DNA from: Patiria miniata
Taxonomy: Eukaryota > Echinodermata > Asteroidea > Valvatida > Asterinidae
Direction of reading: 5' to 3'
DNA length: 64,000 nt
Assembly: GCF_015706575.1 (NCBI RefSeq)
Contig: NW_024037064.1
Span: 14,981,606-15,045,605, forward strand
In this document: piece by piece, positions 9,448 through 21,760 of the stretch
How positions within the stretch are numbered: the first letter of the stretch is position 1
How the letters are laid out: every line of letters begins with the position of its first letter
Made by a program: the position numbers and the translations under genes
The notes under the pieces: generated by a model
What the model saw: the letters and a program-made list of their open reading frames with translations, nothing else
Told to the model about the DNA's origin: nothing
Database searches by the model: none

Positions 9448-10237
9448 GCTAAGCCAAGAAAGAAAAAGGGAAAGGAAAAATCCGACTTGGATTTCTTTCA
9501 CAAAAATAAAAATACCGTTACAAGCTTGTAACGGTATTGACTATATTAAATATATACAACGAAGAGTGAGTCACAACTGCTGACTCACTCAACAAGAAGA
9601 TAAATCACAGGTAGCAACTGCCTACCTGTGATAAAGAAAGAAAAATGAACGCGGAGGCCAGGCCCCGCAGACCCGAAATTCCCCACCGGTGTAGTGCAGA
9701 GAACCCCGAGCCTACAGGCCCGCAATACCCGCGCTACGGCCCGCTCCCCGCTGCCGACCCACCACCTAGTGTAACGGCGGTAGCCGGCTGCGTAACGGGT
9801 CACAAGCCGCAGCACAAGCACACGGGTCCCAACCCCGCAAACACTAAAGAAAGGAAAAAATTCCCCCAACAAAGGACTTCACGGGGCTATGCACACGCAC
9901 AGCCCCACCCAAATGAATAGGGCCGTGCACGCTGCCACGGCCTAAACAAAGAAACACGTAGAAACGAATGGGCCGTGCACGCTGCCACGGCCCAAACAAT
10001 AGACGTGTACAAATGAATAGGCTGGCGTGTACAGCACTGCGTACACAGCCAGCAACGAAAAACCAACACGAAAAACACCCAAAATATCACCAAAAATGAA
10101 ACAAAAATCTGTAAAAACTAGACCCACTTGGTCTATAAACCAAGACAAAAAGGTGGATATCAAAATTATCCTCTCACTCGATCTAAAAACTCGATTTTCT
10201 TCAAAGACAACCCGGAGCTCCGGGGAGGCGTGGCTGT
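9448..10237 (-). other. LINE A copy 1 5' UTR stem-loop array
   Basis: A series of inverted repeats separated by A-rich linkers. 9511..9538 is a perfect palindrome. 9564..9590 is a 10-bp stem with loop CAACTGC; 9604..9632 is an 11-bp stem with the same loop. 9883..9906 has a 6-bp stem; 9921..9942 and 9970..9993 have 7-8-bp stems with loop CACGCTGC; 10021..10053 is a two-part stem with loop AGCACTGC. Loops given on the plus strand; in sense most start with GCAG. Stems differ while loops keep CTGC. A GC-rich block at 9650..9870 may fold too. Confidence 0.75.
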
Positions 10238-10289
10238 CTGAAAAGAACAGATACTACACATGATCTTAGCCAAAAGGCCGAGAAGCGAT
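10238..10289 (-). ncRNA. U2: U2 snRNA 5' part (nt 1-52), interrupted by LINE A copy 1
   Basis: Sense ATCGCTTCTCGGCCTTTTGG then CTAAGATCATG and GTAGTATCTG match the conserved U2 5' end (stem I, U6-pairing and branch-site regions). Bases 10238..10256 (nt 34-52) are the 5' copy of the 19-bp target duplication whose other copy is 3972..3990. Confidence 0.95.
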
Positions 10290-10350
10290 AACGATTAATA
10301 TTAAAACAATAGCGCGGAAAGGGATTATTCGTCTTGAAATACTGTTTGCT
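10290..10350 (-). promoter_or_regulatory. U2 snRNA proximal promoter region (putative)
   Basis: The ~60 bp just upstream of U2 nt 1 is AT-rich and identical in units 2-6. It is where an snRNA proximal sequence element is expected (about -55), but I do not recognise a species-specific PSE. It would now drive transcripts that start with U2 and run into the inserted LINE. Confidence 0.35.
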
Positions 10351-10790
10351 ATTGTTCTTCTTATTATTTATTTTTGCCTTTTTTTGTTTCCTGGTGTGAA
10401 AACAAAAAAAAAGACTCCTGCGCGTCCACCGCAACTCAACGAAACCAGGGGAGAGAGAGATGAGCAAGAAATCTCCGGCTTTCTCAGATTAACAGAGACA
10501 TATACATTCTTAAAAATATTTCTATCATGCATTTTCATACACCTCGATCATATTTCACCCAAAATCTTGTTGAAAAAATTAATCCAGACAAAAAATGGGA
10601 TCAATGCATCAGTGAGCGAGAGCGTCGGCACTAAATGCCGTACGTACGATGTACCGGGACAAGCATATCAATAGATGGCGCCCTTCAACACTCCCGGTCA
10701 TCGCGCCTCGGCGTTTCCCATCTGGGTATTTCTCAGGGCCTGCCAATGGGTCCCACATTAGGGGCGGGGAAATACTTCAGTTTGTCAGTA

Positions 10791-10863
10791 AGCTCCGTGG
10801 CCGAGTGGTTAGAGAGCACATGTAGAAAGTAATAGACCGTGGGTTCGAGTCCCAGCCTGCCGC
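10791..10863 (+). pseudogene. tRNA(Ser/Leu)-like Pol III element, unit 2
   Basis: Contains a perfect A box (TGGCCGAGTGG, 10798..10808) and B box (GGTTCGAGTCC, 10842..10852) at normal tRNA spacing, and a 4-bp T-stem. The acceptor arms (AGCTCCG and CCTGCCG) do not pair and there is no 5-bp anticodon stem, so it is not a working tRNA as it stands. A TTTT tract follows about 20-30 nt downstream. It may be a decayed tRNA gene, a SINE head, or a Pol III promoter kept for another reason. Confidence 0.6.
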
Positions 10864-11437
10864 TTTCCTTTAATTGCTTGGTTATTGTTTTGTTTTGTTA
10901 TTTTTTCACTTACTTATTTCCCCTTTTTGTAATAATTACTATTTTATTTCATTGATTTATTGTTTATTTCGTCATGAAGTTATAAGAAGAAAATTCGAAA
11001 GAAAAGAAAACATTCGTCATACCGTTTTCATTTGCGCTTATAATACTTATGTATCAATATCAATGCGGTCCCGCGGGGAGTTAATTGAAGAGAGAGAAAG
11101 AAAGAAAAGAAACAAACGGGAAACAAATGTCAACGCACCATTATTTGTCCATTTTTGTAACCTTTGGTGAATAAGTCATTCACATTCTACATGAGGCAAC
11201 ATTTAAGACAATGCATATACATACATGTATGGCTAATGTACTCAGCCGGCCGGCCGGTCACATACGCAGTGCGTAAAATTTTGCATAATGATTAAGTTAA
11301 AGGACACAGTGGGAATTCTATCTGGAACAGTGTTCTATTGTTTATAAAAAAAATTAGAGAAATTGATTTCGGCTATGAGTGAAGGTAGAGGTGGAGTTAG
11401 ACAGGCAGCGACAAATCTCTTTTTTGAAGGTTGTGGT
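10864..11437. other. Spacer downstream of H2A (unit 2)
   Basis: AT-rich with purine runs. The only clear structure is a GCCGGCCGGCCGG palindromic tract at about 11245..11257, conserved in every unit (231..238 region in unit 1). No gene recognised. Confidence 0.6.
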
Positions 11438-11453
11438 GGCTCTGAAAAGAGCC
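11438..11453 (-). terminator. Histone 3' stem-loop, H2A unit 2
   Basis: Perfect stem-loop plus downstream AAAAAAGAG element. Confidence 0.97.
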
Positions 11454-11488
11454 TTTTGGGTTTGTGGATGCAAAGTAAGTTCTTTTCT

Positions 11489-11866
11489 TTACTTTGACAC
11501 TTTGGCGGTCTTCTTGGGCAGAAGAACTTGCTGGATGTTGGGAAGGACACCACCCTGCGCGATGGTAACTCCGCTCATCAACTTGTTCAACTCCTCGTCG
11601 TTGCGTATAGCAAGCTGCAGATGGCGGGGATTAATTCTCGTCTTCTTGTTGTCTCGTGCAGCGTTTCCGGCCAGTTCCAAGATCTCCGCGGTAAGGTACT
11701 CCATCACTGCCGCAAGGTAGACCGGTGCACCGGCACCGACACGCTGGGCGTAGTTGCCCTTACGCAGAAATCTGTGAACACGACCCACGGGGAACTGGAG
11801 TCCCGCCCTGGAGGACCTGCTCTTGGCCTTGCTTCTTGCTTTGCCGCTCTTTCCTCGCCCAGTCAT
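11489..11866 (-). CDS. H2A: Histone H2A, unit 2
   Basis: 125-residue protein identical to the H2A at 470..847. Stem-loop at 11438..11453. Confidence 0.98.
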   Translation of the reverse strand: MTGRGKSGKARSKAKSRSSRAGLQFPVGRVHRFLRKGNYAQRVGAGAPVYLAAVMEYLTAEILELAGNAARDNKKTRINPRHLQLAIRNDEELNKLMSGVTIAQGGVLPNIQQVLLPKKTAKVSK

Positions 11867-12609
11867 CTTGACAGTATAGTGACAGAAGATGAATGTACTC
11901 TGCAGTAAAGGTGGTGTGTGAATGAACCCACTTGGAAAACACAACACTAGTTATAGCGTTCTGGTGGATTGGCTGAAGCGTGCCAAGTAGCCAATCACGC
12001 GACACGGGCGTGCCCGTCGCACGGTTGGGTGCACCGCATCCATTTTGGACGCGGGGGACGAGGGAACAAAAAATTACAACTGTGTCATCGTCGTTCAAAG
12101 TAATGGAATCACTAGATAAAACACAGAAACATGCAACATTCTTACCTCCATTTTAAGACGTTTTATTGTTATTCCGCCGAAGAAGTCCCATGATCTTTCG
12201 ACCAGCCTCCGCACAATGGCAGTGATTCGTTGCTCTCACGCGGCGGTTAAAACTGGCCTCGGTTTCTTGCTAGATATTTGTAACATCCCACAGACGAAAT
12301 CCTAATTTATTTTTTAATAGTAACCCACTCAACAAAATGCAAGCACTCGTCCGGAGATTGAAAGAAATGACCAATTGAAAAAGGCTGTGGCATAAATTAA
12401 ATTATGTGTTTACGACGACGACAAGACTCAGGGATTAACTTTAATCGCATTACCTCCCCTCGCCTCACGAAGGGTAAAAGCATATTAAAAAAAAAGAGAG
12501 AGAGTGAAAGGGACACAACAGAATAAAAAAAGGTTAGTTGTAAAACCTAAGAAATGGGCTGATCGGGCGAACTGAGCTGACTGGCAAATCTCTTTTTGGA
12601 AACTGTGTT
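11867..12609. other. Spacer between H2A and H2B (unit 2)
   Basis: Holds the H2A CCAAT pair and, further off, an A-then-GA-rich run near 12486. Nothing else recognised; the same sequence lies in all units. Confidence 0.6.
11968..11995. promoter_or_regulatory. Inverted CCAAT pair upstream of H2A
   Basis: ATTGG at 11968..11972 and CCAAT at 11991..11995, about 100-130 bp before the H2A ATG of unit 2 and conserved in all units (949..976 in unit 1). CCAAT boxes are usual in histone promoters. No clear TATA is seen for H2A. Confidence 0.6.
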
Positions 12610-12625
12610 GGCTCTGAAAAGAGCC
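12610..12625 (-). terminator. Histone 3' stem-loop, H2B unit 2
   Basis: Perfect stem-loop with downstream AAAAAGAG element. Confidence 0.97.
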
Positions 12626-12651
12626 GTTTGGTTTTGAAGCCTTCAAAATTT

Positions 12652-13020
12652 CTATTTTGAAGTCGTGTACTTGGTGACGGCCTTGGTGCCTTCGCTGACT
12701 GCATGCTTAGCAAGCTCCCCGGGAAGAAGTAGGCGTACTGCTGTCTGCACTTCACGGCTTGTGATGGTGGACTTCTTGTTGTAGAGAGCGAGGCGAGAAG
12801 ATTCGCTGGCGATGCGCTCAAACACGTCGTTGACAAAGCTGTTCATGATGCTCATTGCCTTGCTCGAGATTCCGGTGTCGGGGTGCACCTGTTTCATCAC
12901 TTTGTAGATGTAGATGCCGTAGCTCTCCTTGCGACGCCGGTGCCTCTTTTTGTTTGCGCTAACCGGACCCTTAGTATTTCCGGCCTTCTTCTGACCTTTT
13001 CCGCTAACTTTGGGAGCCAT
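12652..13020 (-). CDS. H2B: Histone H2B, unit 2
   Basis: 122-residue protein identical to the copy at 1635..2003. Stem-loop at 12610..12625; TATA-like box at 13083..13092. Confidence 0.98.
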   Translation of the reverse strand: MAPKVSGKGQKKAGNTKGPVSANKKRHRRRKESYGIYIYKVMKQVHPDTGISSKAMSIMNSFVNDVFERIASESSRLALYNKKSTITSREVQTAVRLLLPGELAKHAVSEGTKAVTKYTTSK

Positions 13021-13687
13021 ATTGGAGGACTTGGAATGTATCGGATCGTGAGATCGAATGAAAGACCAGCACGTCTTGGCCGGCTTTTATTGTGCACAGC
13101 TTGGATTCTGACCACCCATGCATCGTCCACTTTCCCGCCAGTGACCGCTAACCCATGCGTGAAGAAAGCGGTATGCGTGCATAGTTATACAATGCACGCA
13201 CGGCACGACCCCCCCCCCCCTCCCCGGCAAGGGTATTTTTAGCCTTTTTCTCAGACTGACACGTGTATAAGTGTCCTTCTTAAATATTATTGTCTACTGA
13301 ATTTCTGGGAAATAATAAAGTCATCTCCAGCGGAGGGCGAATTAATATGTCGTAGTGCACCAATACTTCTTTAAATGTTGTTTCCCCCTTATGCACCATC
13401 CATTTATAATGAATCATACAATGTAACGCAAAACCGACGAAAATAAGAGAACGAGTACCTGTAATTGTCAAAACAGATAGGAAATATATATCATTATTAC
13501 CATGCCCATAACAATTCAATTTTGCCTGGAACACGTTTCGGATGAGGCATACGTATAGAACCCAAAAAGTGGAATGTATTTGGACAGAATATCAACAATA
13601 ATAATTCGGAAAAAAATCAACGGCCCTTTATTCTTTATTTGAAGGAAAACTCAGGGATTGGACTTAATCTCTCTTTGAAGAAGTAGT
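13021..13687. other. Spacer between H2B and H3 (unit 2)
   Basis: H2B promoter region, then a C homopolymer starting near 13209 whose length differs by unit (11, 12, 15, 16, 14, 15 in units 1-6). No gene recognised. Confidence 0.6.
13083..13092 (-). promoter_or_regulatory. TATA-like box of H2B
   Basis: Minus-strand CAATAAAAGC about 65 bp upstream of the H2B ATG in unit 2; same in other units. Confidence 0.5.
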
Positions 13688-13703
13688 GGCTCTGAAAAGA
13701 GCC
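13688..13703 (-). terminator. Histone 3' stem-loop, H3 unit 2
   Basis: Perfect stem-loop with downstream AAAGAGAG element. Confidence 0.97.
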
Positions 13704-13737
13704 GTTAGTTTTATTTCTTTTTGCGCACACAACGTGC

Positions 13738-14798
<1,061 letters not shown>

Positions 14799-14814
14799 GG
14801 CTCTGAAAAGAGCC
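14799..14814 (-). terminator. Histone 3' stem-loop, H4 unit 2
   Basis: Perfect stem-loop; downstream AAAAAAGAG element at about 14778..14788. This signal is missing in unit 1. Confidence 0.97.
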
Positions 14815-14841
14815 GTTCGGTTTGATTTTTGAATATGGTGT

Positions 14842-15652
<811 letters not shown>

Positions 15653-15810
15653 GGGAGTGGGCCGAATCCCGGATGTACTGCTATACCGGGCCAACCCGTG
15701 GCCGGGACGAGGCAAGCCTCTATTCCACGGCCCAAATCCAAAAATCAGTTTAATATACTGGCTGTTCAATGAACAGCGTTTCAGATATTAAGCTGAAAAG
15801 AACAGATACT
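15653..15810 (-). ncRNA. U2: U2 snRNA 3' part, unit 2, interrupted by element D
   Basis: Complete 3' portion with an intact stem III hairpin. It begins at nt 35 at the junction with element D. Confidence 0.94.
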
Positions 15811-16206
15811 TATTTTTTAGGGTTCCCCCACAAGACCACAAGTGGGGAACCAGGCAGGCCGACCACGCCGGACCAAGCTAGTAGGGTTGCGAACCCTCCT
15901 GCCCGGGACAAAACAACAACACGCAAAACCCGAAGGTTTACATAAAACTGACAACATAGAAACGGCCCGAAGGCCACACACATAGGCCTGTACATTTGGG
16001 GGTGGCACTAGGTACCAACCACTTGCCAAATGCACAGAAAACACCCCGAAGGGATACCACCAAGGTAGGATCACCCGAACTGGCCGCCCTTGGGAAACCA
16101 GCCGGGGACCGCTTCGGGGGCGGGGCCTTACAGTCTCAAGGCAAAGTGCAATGCCGAGTCTGGACCTCCTCCTGATATTCCTGACCAAGACTTAGACCAA
16201 AGTGCA
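15811..16206 (-). mobile_element. Element D: short U2-inserted LINE 3' end, fourth family
   Basis: 396 bp without a coding region, in U2 sense orientation. It begins at U2 nt 30 and ends with an A-rich tail at nt ~35. Its 3' end shows the same layout as A-C: hairpin GGTTCCCC/GGGGAACC (15821..15851), outer helix GGCAGG (15853..15858) with CCTGCC (15898..15903), inner hairpin AGGGTT/AACCCT (15883..15897). The rest contains small GGCC-CGAA-type hairpins. I read it as a heavily 5'-truncated copy, or a non-autonomous relative, of another Keno-like family. No target duplication. Confidence 0.75.
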
Positions 16207-16236
16207 ATGATCTTAGCCAAAAGGCCGAGAAGCGAT
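16207..16236 (-). ncRNA. U2: U2 snRNA 5' part (nt 1-30), unit 3
   Basis: First 30 nt of U2, then element D. Bases equivalent to nt 31-34 are absent on both sides of D. Confidence 0.92.
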
Positions 16237-16737
16237 AACGATTAATATTAAAACAATAGCGCGGAAAGGGATTATTCGTCTTGAAATACTGTTTGCTATT
16301 GTTCTTCTTATTATTTATTTTTGCCTTTTTTTGTTTCCTGGTGTGAAAACAAAAAAAAAGACTCCTGCGCGTCCACCGCAACTCAACGAAACCAGGGGAG
16401 AGAGAGATGAGCAAGAAATCTCCGGCTTTCTCAGATTAACAGAGACATATACATTCTTAAAAATATTTCTATCATGCATTTTCATACACCTCGATCATAT
16501 TTCACCCAAAATCTTGTTGAAAAAATTAATCCAGACAAAAAATGGGATCAATGCATCAGTGAGCGAGAGCGTCGGCACTAAATGCCGTACGTACGATGTA
16601 CCGGGACAAGCATATCAATAGATGGCGCCCTTCAACACTCCCGGTCATCGCGCCTCGGCGTTTCCCATCTGGGTATTTCTCAGGGCCTGCCAATGGGTCC
16701 CACATTAGGGGCGGGGAAATACTTCAGTTTGTCAGTA

Positions 16738-16810
16738 AGCTCCGTGGCCGAGTGGTTAGAGAGCACATGTAGAAAGTAATAGACCGTGGGTTCGAGTCCC
16801 AGCCTGCCGC
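16738..16810 (+). pseudogene. tRNA-like Pol III element, unit 3
   Basis: Identical to the copy at 10791..10863. Confidence 0.6.
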
Positions 16811-17383
16811 TTTCCTTTAATTGCTTGGTTATTGTTTTGTTTTGTTATTTTTTCACTTACTTATTTCCCCTTTTTGTAATAATTACTATTTTATTTCATT
16901 GATTTATTGTTTATTTCGTCATGAAGTTATAAGAAGAAAATTCGAAAGAAAAGAAAACATTCGTCATACCGTTTTCATTTGCGCTTATAATACTTATGTA
17001 TCAATATCAATGCGGTCCCGCGGGGAGTTAATTGAAGAGAGAGAAAGAAAGAAAAGAAACAAACGGGAAACAAATGTCAACGCACCATTATTTGTCCATT
17101 TTTGTAACCTTTGGTGAATAAGTCATTCACATTCTACATGAGGCAACATTTAAGACAATGCATATACATACATGTATGGCTAATGTACTCAGCCGGCCGG
17201 CCGGTCACATACGCAGTGCGTAAAATTTTGCATAATGATTAAGTTAAAGGACACAGTGGGAATTCTATCTGGAACAGTGTTCTATTGTTTATAAAAAAAT
17301 TAGAGAAATTGATTTCGGCTATGAGTGAAGGTAGAGGTGGAGTTAGACAGGCAGCGACAAATCTCTTTTTTGAAGGTTGTGGT

Positions 17384-17399
17384 GGCTCTGAAAAGAGCC
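17384..17399 (-). terminator. Histone 3' stem-loop, H2A unit 3
   Basis: Identical stem-loop. Confidence 0.97.
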
Positions 17400-17434
17400 T
17401 TTTGGGTTTGTGGATGCAAAGTAAGTTCTTTTCT

Positions 17435-17812
17435 TTACTTTGACACTTTGGCGGTCTTCTTGGGCAGAAGAACTTGCTGGATGTTGGGAAGGACACCACC
17501 CTGCGCGATGGTAACTCCGCTCATCAACTTGTTCAACTCCTCGTCGTTGCGTATAGCAAGCTGCAGATGGCGGGGATTAATTCTCGTCTTCTTGTTGTCT
17601 CGTGCAGCGTTTCCGGCCAGTTCCAAGATCTCCGCGGTAAGGTACTCCATCACTGCCGCAAGGTAGACCGGTGCACCGGCACCGACACGCTGGGCGTAGT
17701 TGCCCTTACGCAGAAATCTGTGAACACGACCCACGGGGAACTGGAGTCCCGCCCTGGAGGACCTGCTCTTGGCCTTGCTTCTTGCTTTGCCGCTCTTTCC
17801 TCGCCCAGTCAT
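17435..17812 (-). CDS. H2A: Histone H2A, unit 3
   Basis: Protein identical to the other H2A copies. One A fewer than the other units in the run about 140 bp past its stem-loop. Confidence 0.98.
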   Translation of the reverse strand: MTGRGKSGKARSKAKSRSSRAGLQFPVGRVHRFLRKGNYAQRVGAGAPVYLAAVMEYLTAEILELAGNAARDNKKTRINPRHLQLAIRNDEELNKLMSGVTIAQGGVLPNIQQVLLPKKTAKVSK

Positions 17813-18555
17813 CTTGACAGTATAGTGACAGAAGATGAATGTACTCTGCAGTAAAGGTGGTGTGTGAATGAACCCACTTGGAAAACACAACACTAGTTAT
17901 AGCGTTCTGGTGGATTGGCTGAAGCGTGCCAAGTAGCCAATCACGCGACACGGGCGTGCCCGTCGCACGGTTGGGTGCACCGCATCCATTTTGGACGCGG
18001 GGGACGAGGGAACAAAAAATTACAACTGTGTCATCGTCGTTCAAAGTAATGGAATCACTAGATAAAACACAGAAACATGCAACATTCTTACCTCCATTTT
18101 AAGACGTTTTATTGTTATTCCGCCGAAGAAGTCCCATGATCTTTCGACCAGCCTCCGCACAATGGCAGTGATTCGTTGCTCTCACGCGGCGGTTAAAACT
18201 GGCCTCGGTTTCTTGCTAGATATTTGTAACATCCCACAGACGAAATCCTAATTTATTTTTTAATAGTAACCCACTCAACAAAATGCAAGCACTCGTCCGG
18301 AGATTGAAAGAAATGACCAATTGAAAAAGGCTGTGGCATAAATTAAATTATGTGTTTACGACGACGACAAGACTCAGGGATTAACTTTAATCGCATTACC
18401 TCCCCTCGCCTCACGAAGGGTAAAAGCATATTAAAAAAAAAGAGAGAGAGTGAAAGGGACACAACAGAATAAAAAAAGGTTAGTTGTAAAACCTAAGAAA
18501 TGGGCTGATCGGGCGAACTGAGCTGACTGGCAAATCTCTTTTTGGAAACTGTGTT

Positions 18556-18571
18556 GGCTCTGAAAAGAGCC
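18556..18571 (-). terminator. Histone 3' stem-loop, H2B unit 3
   Basis: Identical stem-loop. Confidence 0.97.
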
Positions 18572-18597
18572 GTTTGGTTTTGAAGCCTTCAAAATTT

Positions 18598-18966
18598 CTA
18601 TTTTGAAGTCGTGTACTTGGTGACGGCCTTGGTGCCTTCGCTGACTGCATGCTTAGCAAGCTCCCCGGGAAGAAGTAGGCGTACTGCTGTCTGCACTTCA
18701 CGGCTTGTGATGGTGGACTTCTTGTTGTAGAGAGCGAGGCGAGAAGATTCGCTGGCGATGCGCTCAAACACGTCGTTGACAAAGCTGTTCATGATGCTCA
18801 TTGCCTTGCTCGAGATTCCGGTGTCGGGGTGCACCTGTTTCATCACTTTGTAGATGTAGATGCCGTAGCTCTCCTTGCGACGCCGGTGCCTCTTTTTGTT
18901 TGCGCTAACCGGACCCTTAGTATTTCCGGCCTTCTTCTGACCTTTTCCGCTAACTTTGGGAGCCAT
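18598..18966 (-). CDS. H2B: Histone H2B, unit 3
   Basis: Protein identical to the other H2B copies; stem-loop at 18556..18571. Confidence 0.98.
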   Translation of the reverse strand: MAPKVSGKGQKKAGNTKGPVSANKKRHRRRKESYGIYIYKVMKQVHPDTGISSKAMSIMNSFVNDVFERIASESSRLALYNKKSTITSREVQTAVRLLLPGELAKHAVSEGTKAVTKYTTSK

Positions 18967-19636
18967 ATTGGAGGACTTGGAATGTATCGGATCGTGAGAT
19001 CGAATGAAAGACCAGCACGTCTTGGCCGGCTTTTATTGTGCACAGCTTGGATTCTGACCACCCATGCATCGTCCACTTTCCCGCCAGTGACCGCTAACCC
19101 ATGCGTGAAGAAAGCGGTATGCGTGCATAGTTATACAATGCACGCACGGCACGACCCCCCCCCCCCCCCTCCCCGGCAAGGGTATTTTTAGCCTTTTTCT
19201 CAGACTGACACGTGTATAAGTGTCCTTCTTAAATATTATTGTCTACTGAATTTCTGGGAAATAATAAAGTCATCTCCAGCGGAGGGCGAATTAATATGTC
19301 GTAGTGCACCAATACTTCTTTAAATGTTGTTTCCCCCTTATGCACCATCCATTTATAATGAATCATACAATGTAACGCAAAACCGACGAAAATAAGAGAA
19401 CGAGTACCTGTAATTGTCAAAACAGATAGGAAATATATATCATTATTACCATGCCCATAACAATTCAATTTTGCCTGGAACACGTTTCGGATGAGGCATA
19501 CGTATAGAACCCAAAAAGTGGAATGTATTTGGACAGAATATCAACAATAATAATTCGGAAAAAAATCAACGGCCCTTTATTCTTTATTTGAAGGAAAACT
19601 CAGGGATTGGACTTAATCTCTCTTTGAAGAAGTAGT

Positions 19637-19652
19637 GGCTCTGAAAAGAGCC
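19637..19652 (-). terminator. Histone 3' stem-loop, H3 unit 3
   Basis: Identical stem-loop. Confidence 0.97.
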
Positions 19653-19686
19653 GTTAGTTTTATTTCTTTTTGCGCACACAACGTGC

Positions 19687-20199
<513 letters not shown>

Positions 20200-20747
20200 C
20201 TAACAATGGGCTATCTTCCGATTGGGTGCTTCGGGGGCCAAGCGGAGACGCTTCAGTGATCACGATTTCCGTACGTTGAAAAAGTATAGACGTTAAATTT
20301 CAATCGAAAATGCTGCTTTTCCGAGCCTATAGTATTATGAGCCCTCGGCAACAGAATCCATTTGGGATCGTTGTGACTACAATATTTCTCCCACCCCCTA
20401 CTTGGGATTAATTGAACCCCAATAAACACCCCCTCCCCCACCCCCTAAAAGAAAAGTGACAAACATACGGATTTCCCTGGCTGCTGTTTATGTTTGTTTT
20501 GTAATAAAGACAATAATCACACACACCCATTCGCGAACAAAATGTCACGGATCCCTCTATACGTTCCCCGCTATATCCTGAGACGAGCACCCAGTAATTA
20601 TTACTTAATCGACTTTGACAAAAAATGGAGACCAGACATGTTTTACAGTGGAAATAGGGAGGGGAAAAGCAACTCTAAGAACACACATGACAAGGACAAG
20701 TGAAATCGAGTAAAATCAAGATTCAATCTCTTTTTTGAAATAGTGGT

Positions 20748-20763
20748 GGCTCTGAAAAGAGCC
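20748..20763 (-). terminator. Histone 3' stem-loop, H4 unit 3
   Basis: Identical stem-loop. Confidence 0.97.
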
Positions 20764-20790
20764 GTTCGGTTTGATTTTTGAATATGGTGT

Positions 20791-21114
<324 letters not shown>

Positions 21115-21601
21115 TCAGTCGGTTGTAGATGATTCAATGGCCATCCCAGCCCCGGCGAGGCAACTTATAGGACATGCGCGGACGCGATATGAGCATGCGA
21201 AGCCATCAACTGTTACGGCGCCCTCTGGCGACCAATCGTGGCAGGAGCACTCATCCTGGGAAACAAACAAATCAGAAGCAAAACAAGGGGGAAAAGGGAT
21301 AACAAATAAGAAAAGGAAGAAGATGCCTAGAAACATATTGCAACGAGACTCAAACAATACATTTATAACCAGACACAGAGGGGTCGTGGCCAAGCCTTTT
21401 TTTTTTTTTTTTTTTTTTACACCTTGAACGGAAATCAATGGAAACGCCAACATCATAATTTAACAAGACTTTACACACTTACTAATATTTACCGTAATTC
21501 AATGTGAAAGCCCTGTCACCAAAACGTCAAAAGAAAACGAACCTTTAACGACGGGGCACCGTAGTCAGAACCTGTTTTTGTATTAATTTATGTTCCCCGA
21601 A

Positions 21602-21760
21602 GGGAGTGGGCCGAATCCCGGATGTACTGCTATACCGGGCCAACCCGTGGCCGGGACGAGGCAAGCCTCTATTCCACGGCCCAAATCCAAAAATCAGTTT
21701 AATATACTGGCTGTTCAATGAACAGCGTTTCAGATATTAAGCTGAAAAGAACAGATACTA
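21602..21760 (-). ncRNA. U2: U2 snRNA 3' part, unit 3
   Basis: nt 34 to the 3' end, intact sequence, adjoining LINE A copy 2 at 21761. Confidence 0.94.

Larger units (their letters stand above)
3991..10237 (-). mobile_element. Keno-like U2-specific LINE, family A copy 1 (full length)
   Basis: 6,247 bp non-LTR retrotransposon in U2 sense orientation between U2 nt 33 and 34, flanked by a 19-bp duplication of U2 nt 34-52 (TAGTATCTGTTCTTTTCAG in sense). Order in sense: structured 5' UTR, ORF1, ORF2, structured 3' UTR ending in a short A-rich tail (CAAAAAAT). Both ORFs are open. The endonuclease is the AP type and the target is U2, which fits Keno in the Tx1/L1 group; the RLE-type U2 element Utopia does not fit. 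Open ORFs, high copy similarity and clean duplications indicate recent mobility. Confidence 0.92.

Noticed and set aside
3991-10237. Assignment to Utopia, the other U2-inserting LINE lineage
   Set aside because: Utopia encodes a restriction-like endonuclease; these proteins have an N-terminal AP endonuclease and a separate CCHC ORF1.
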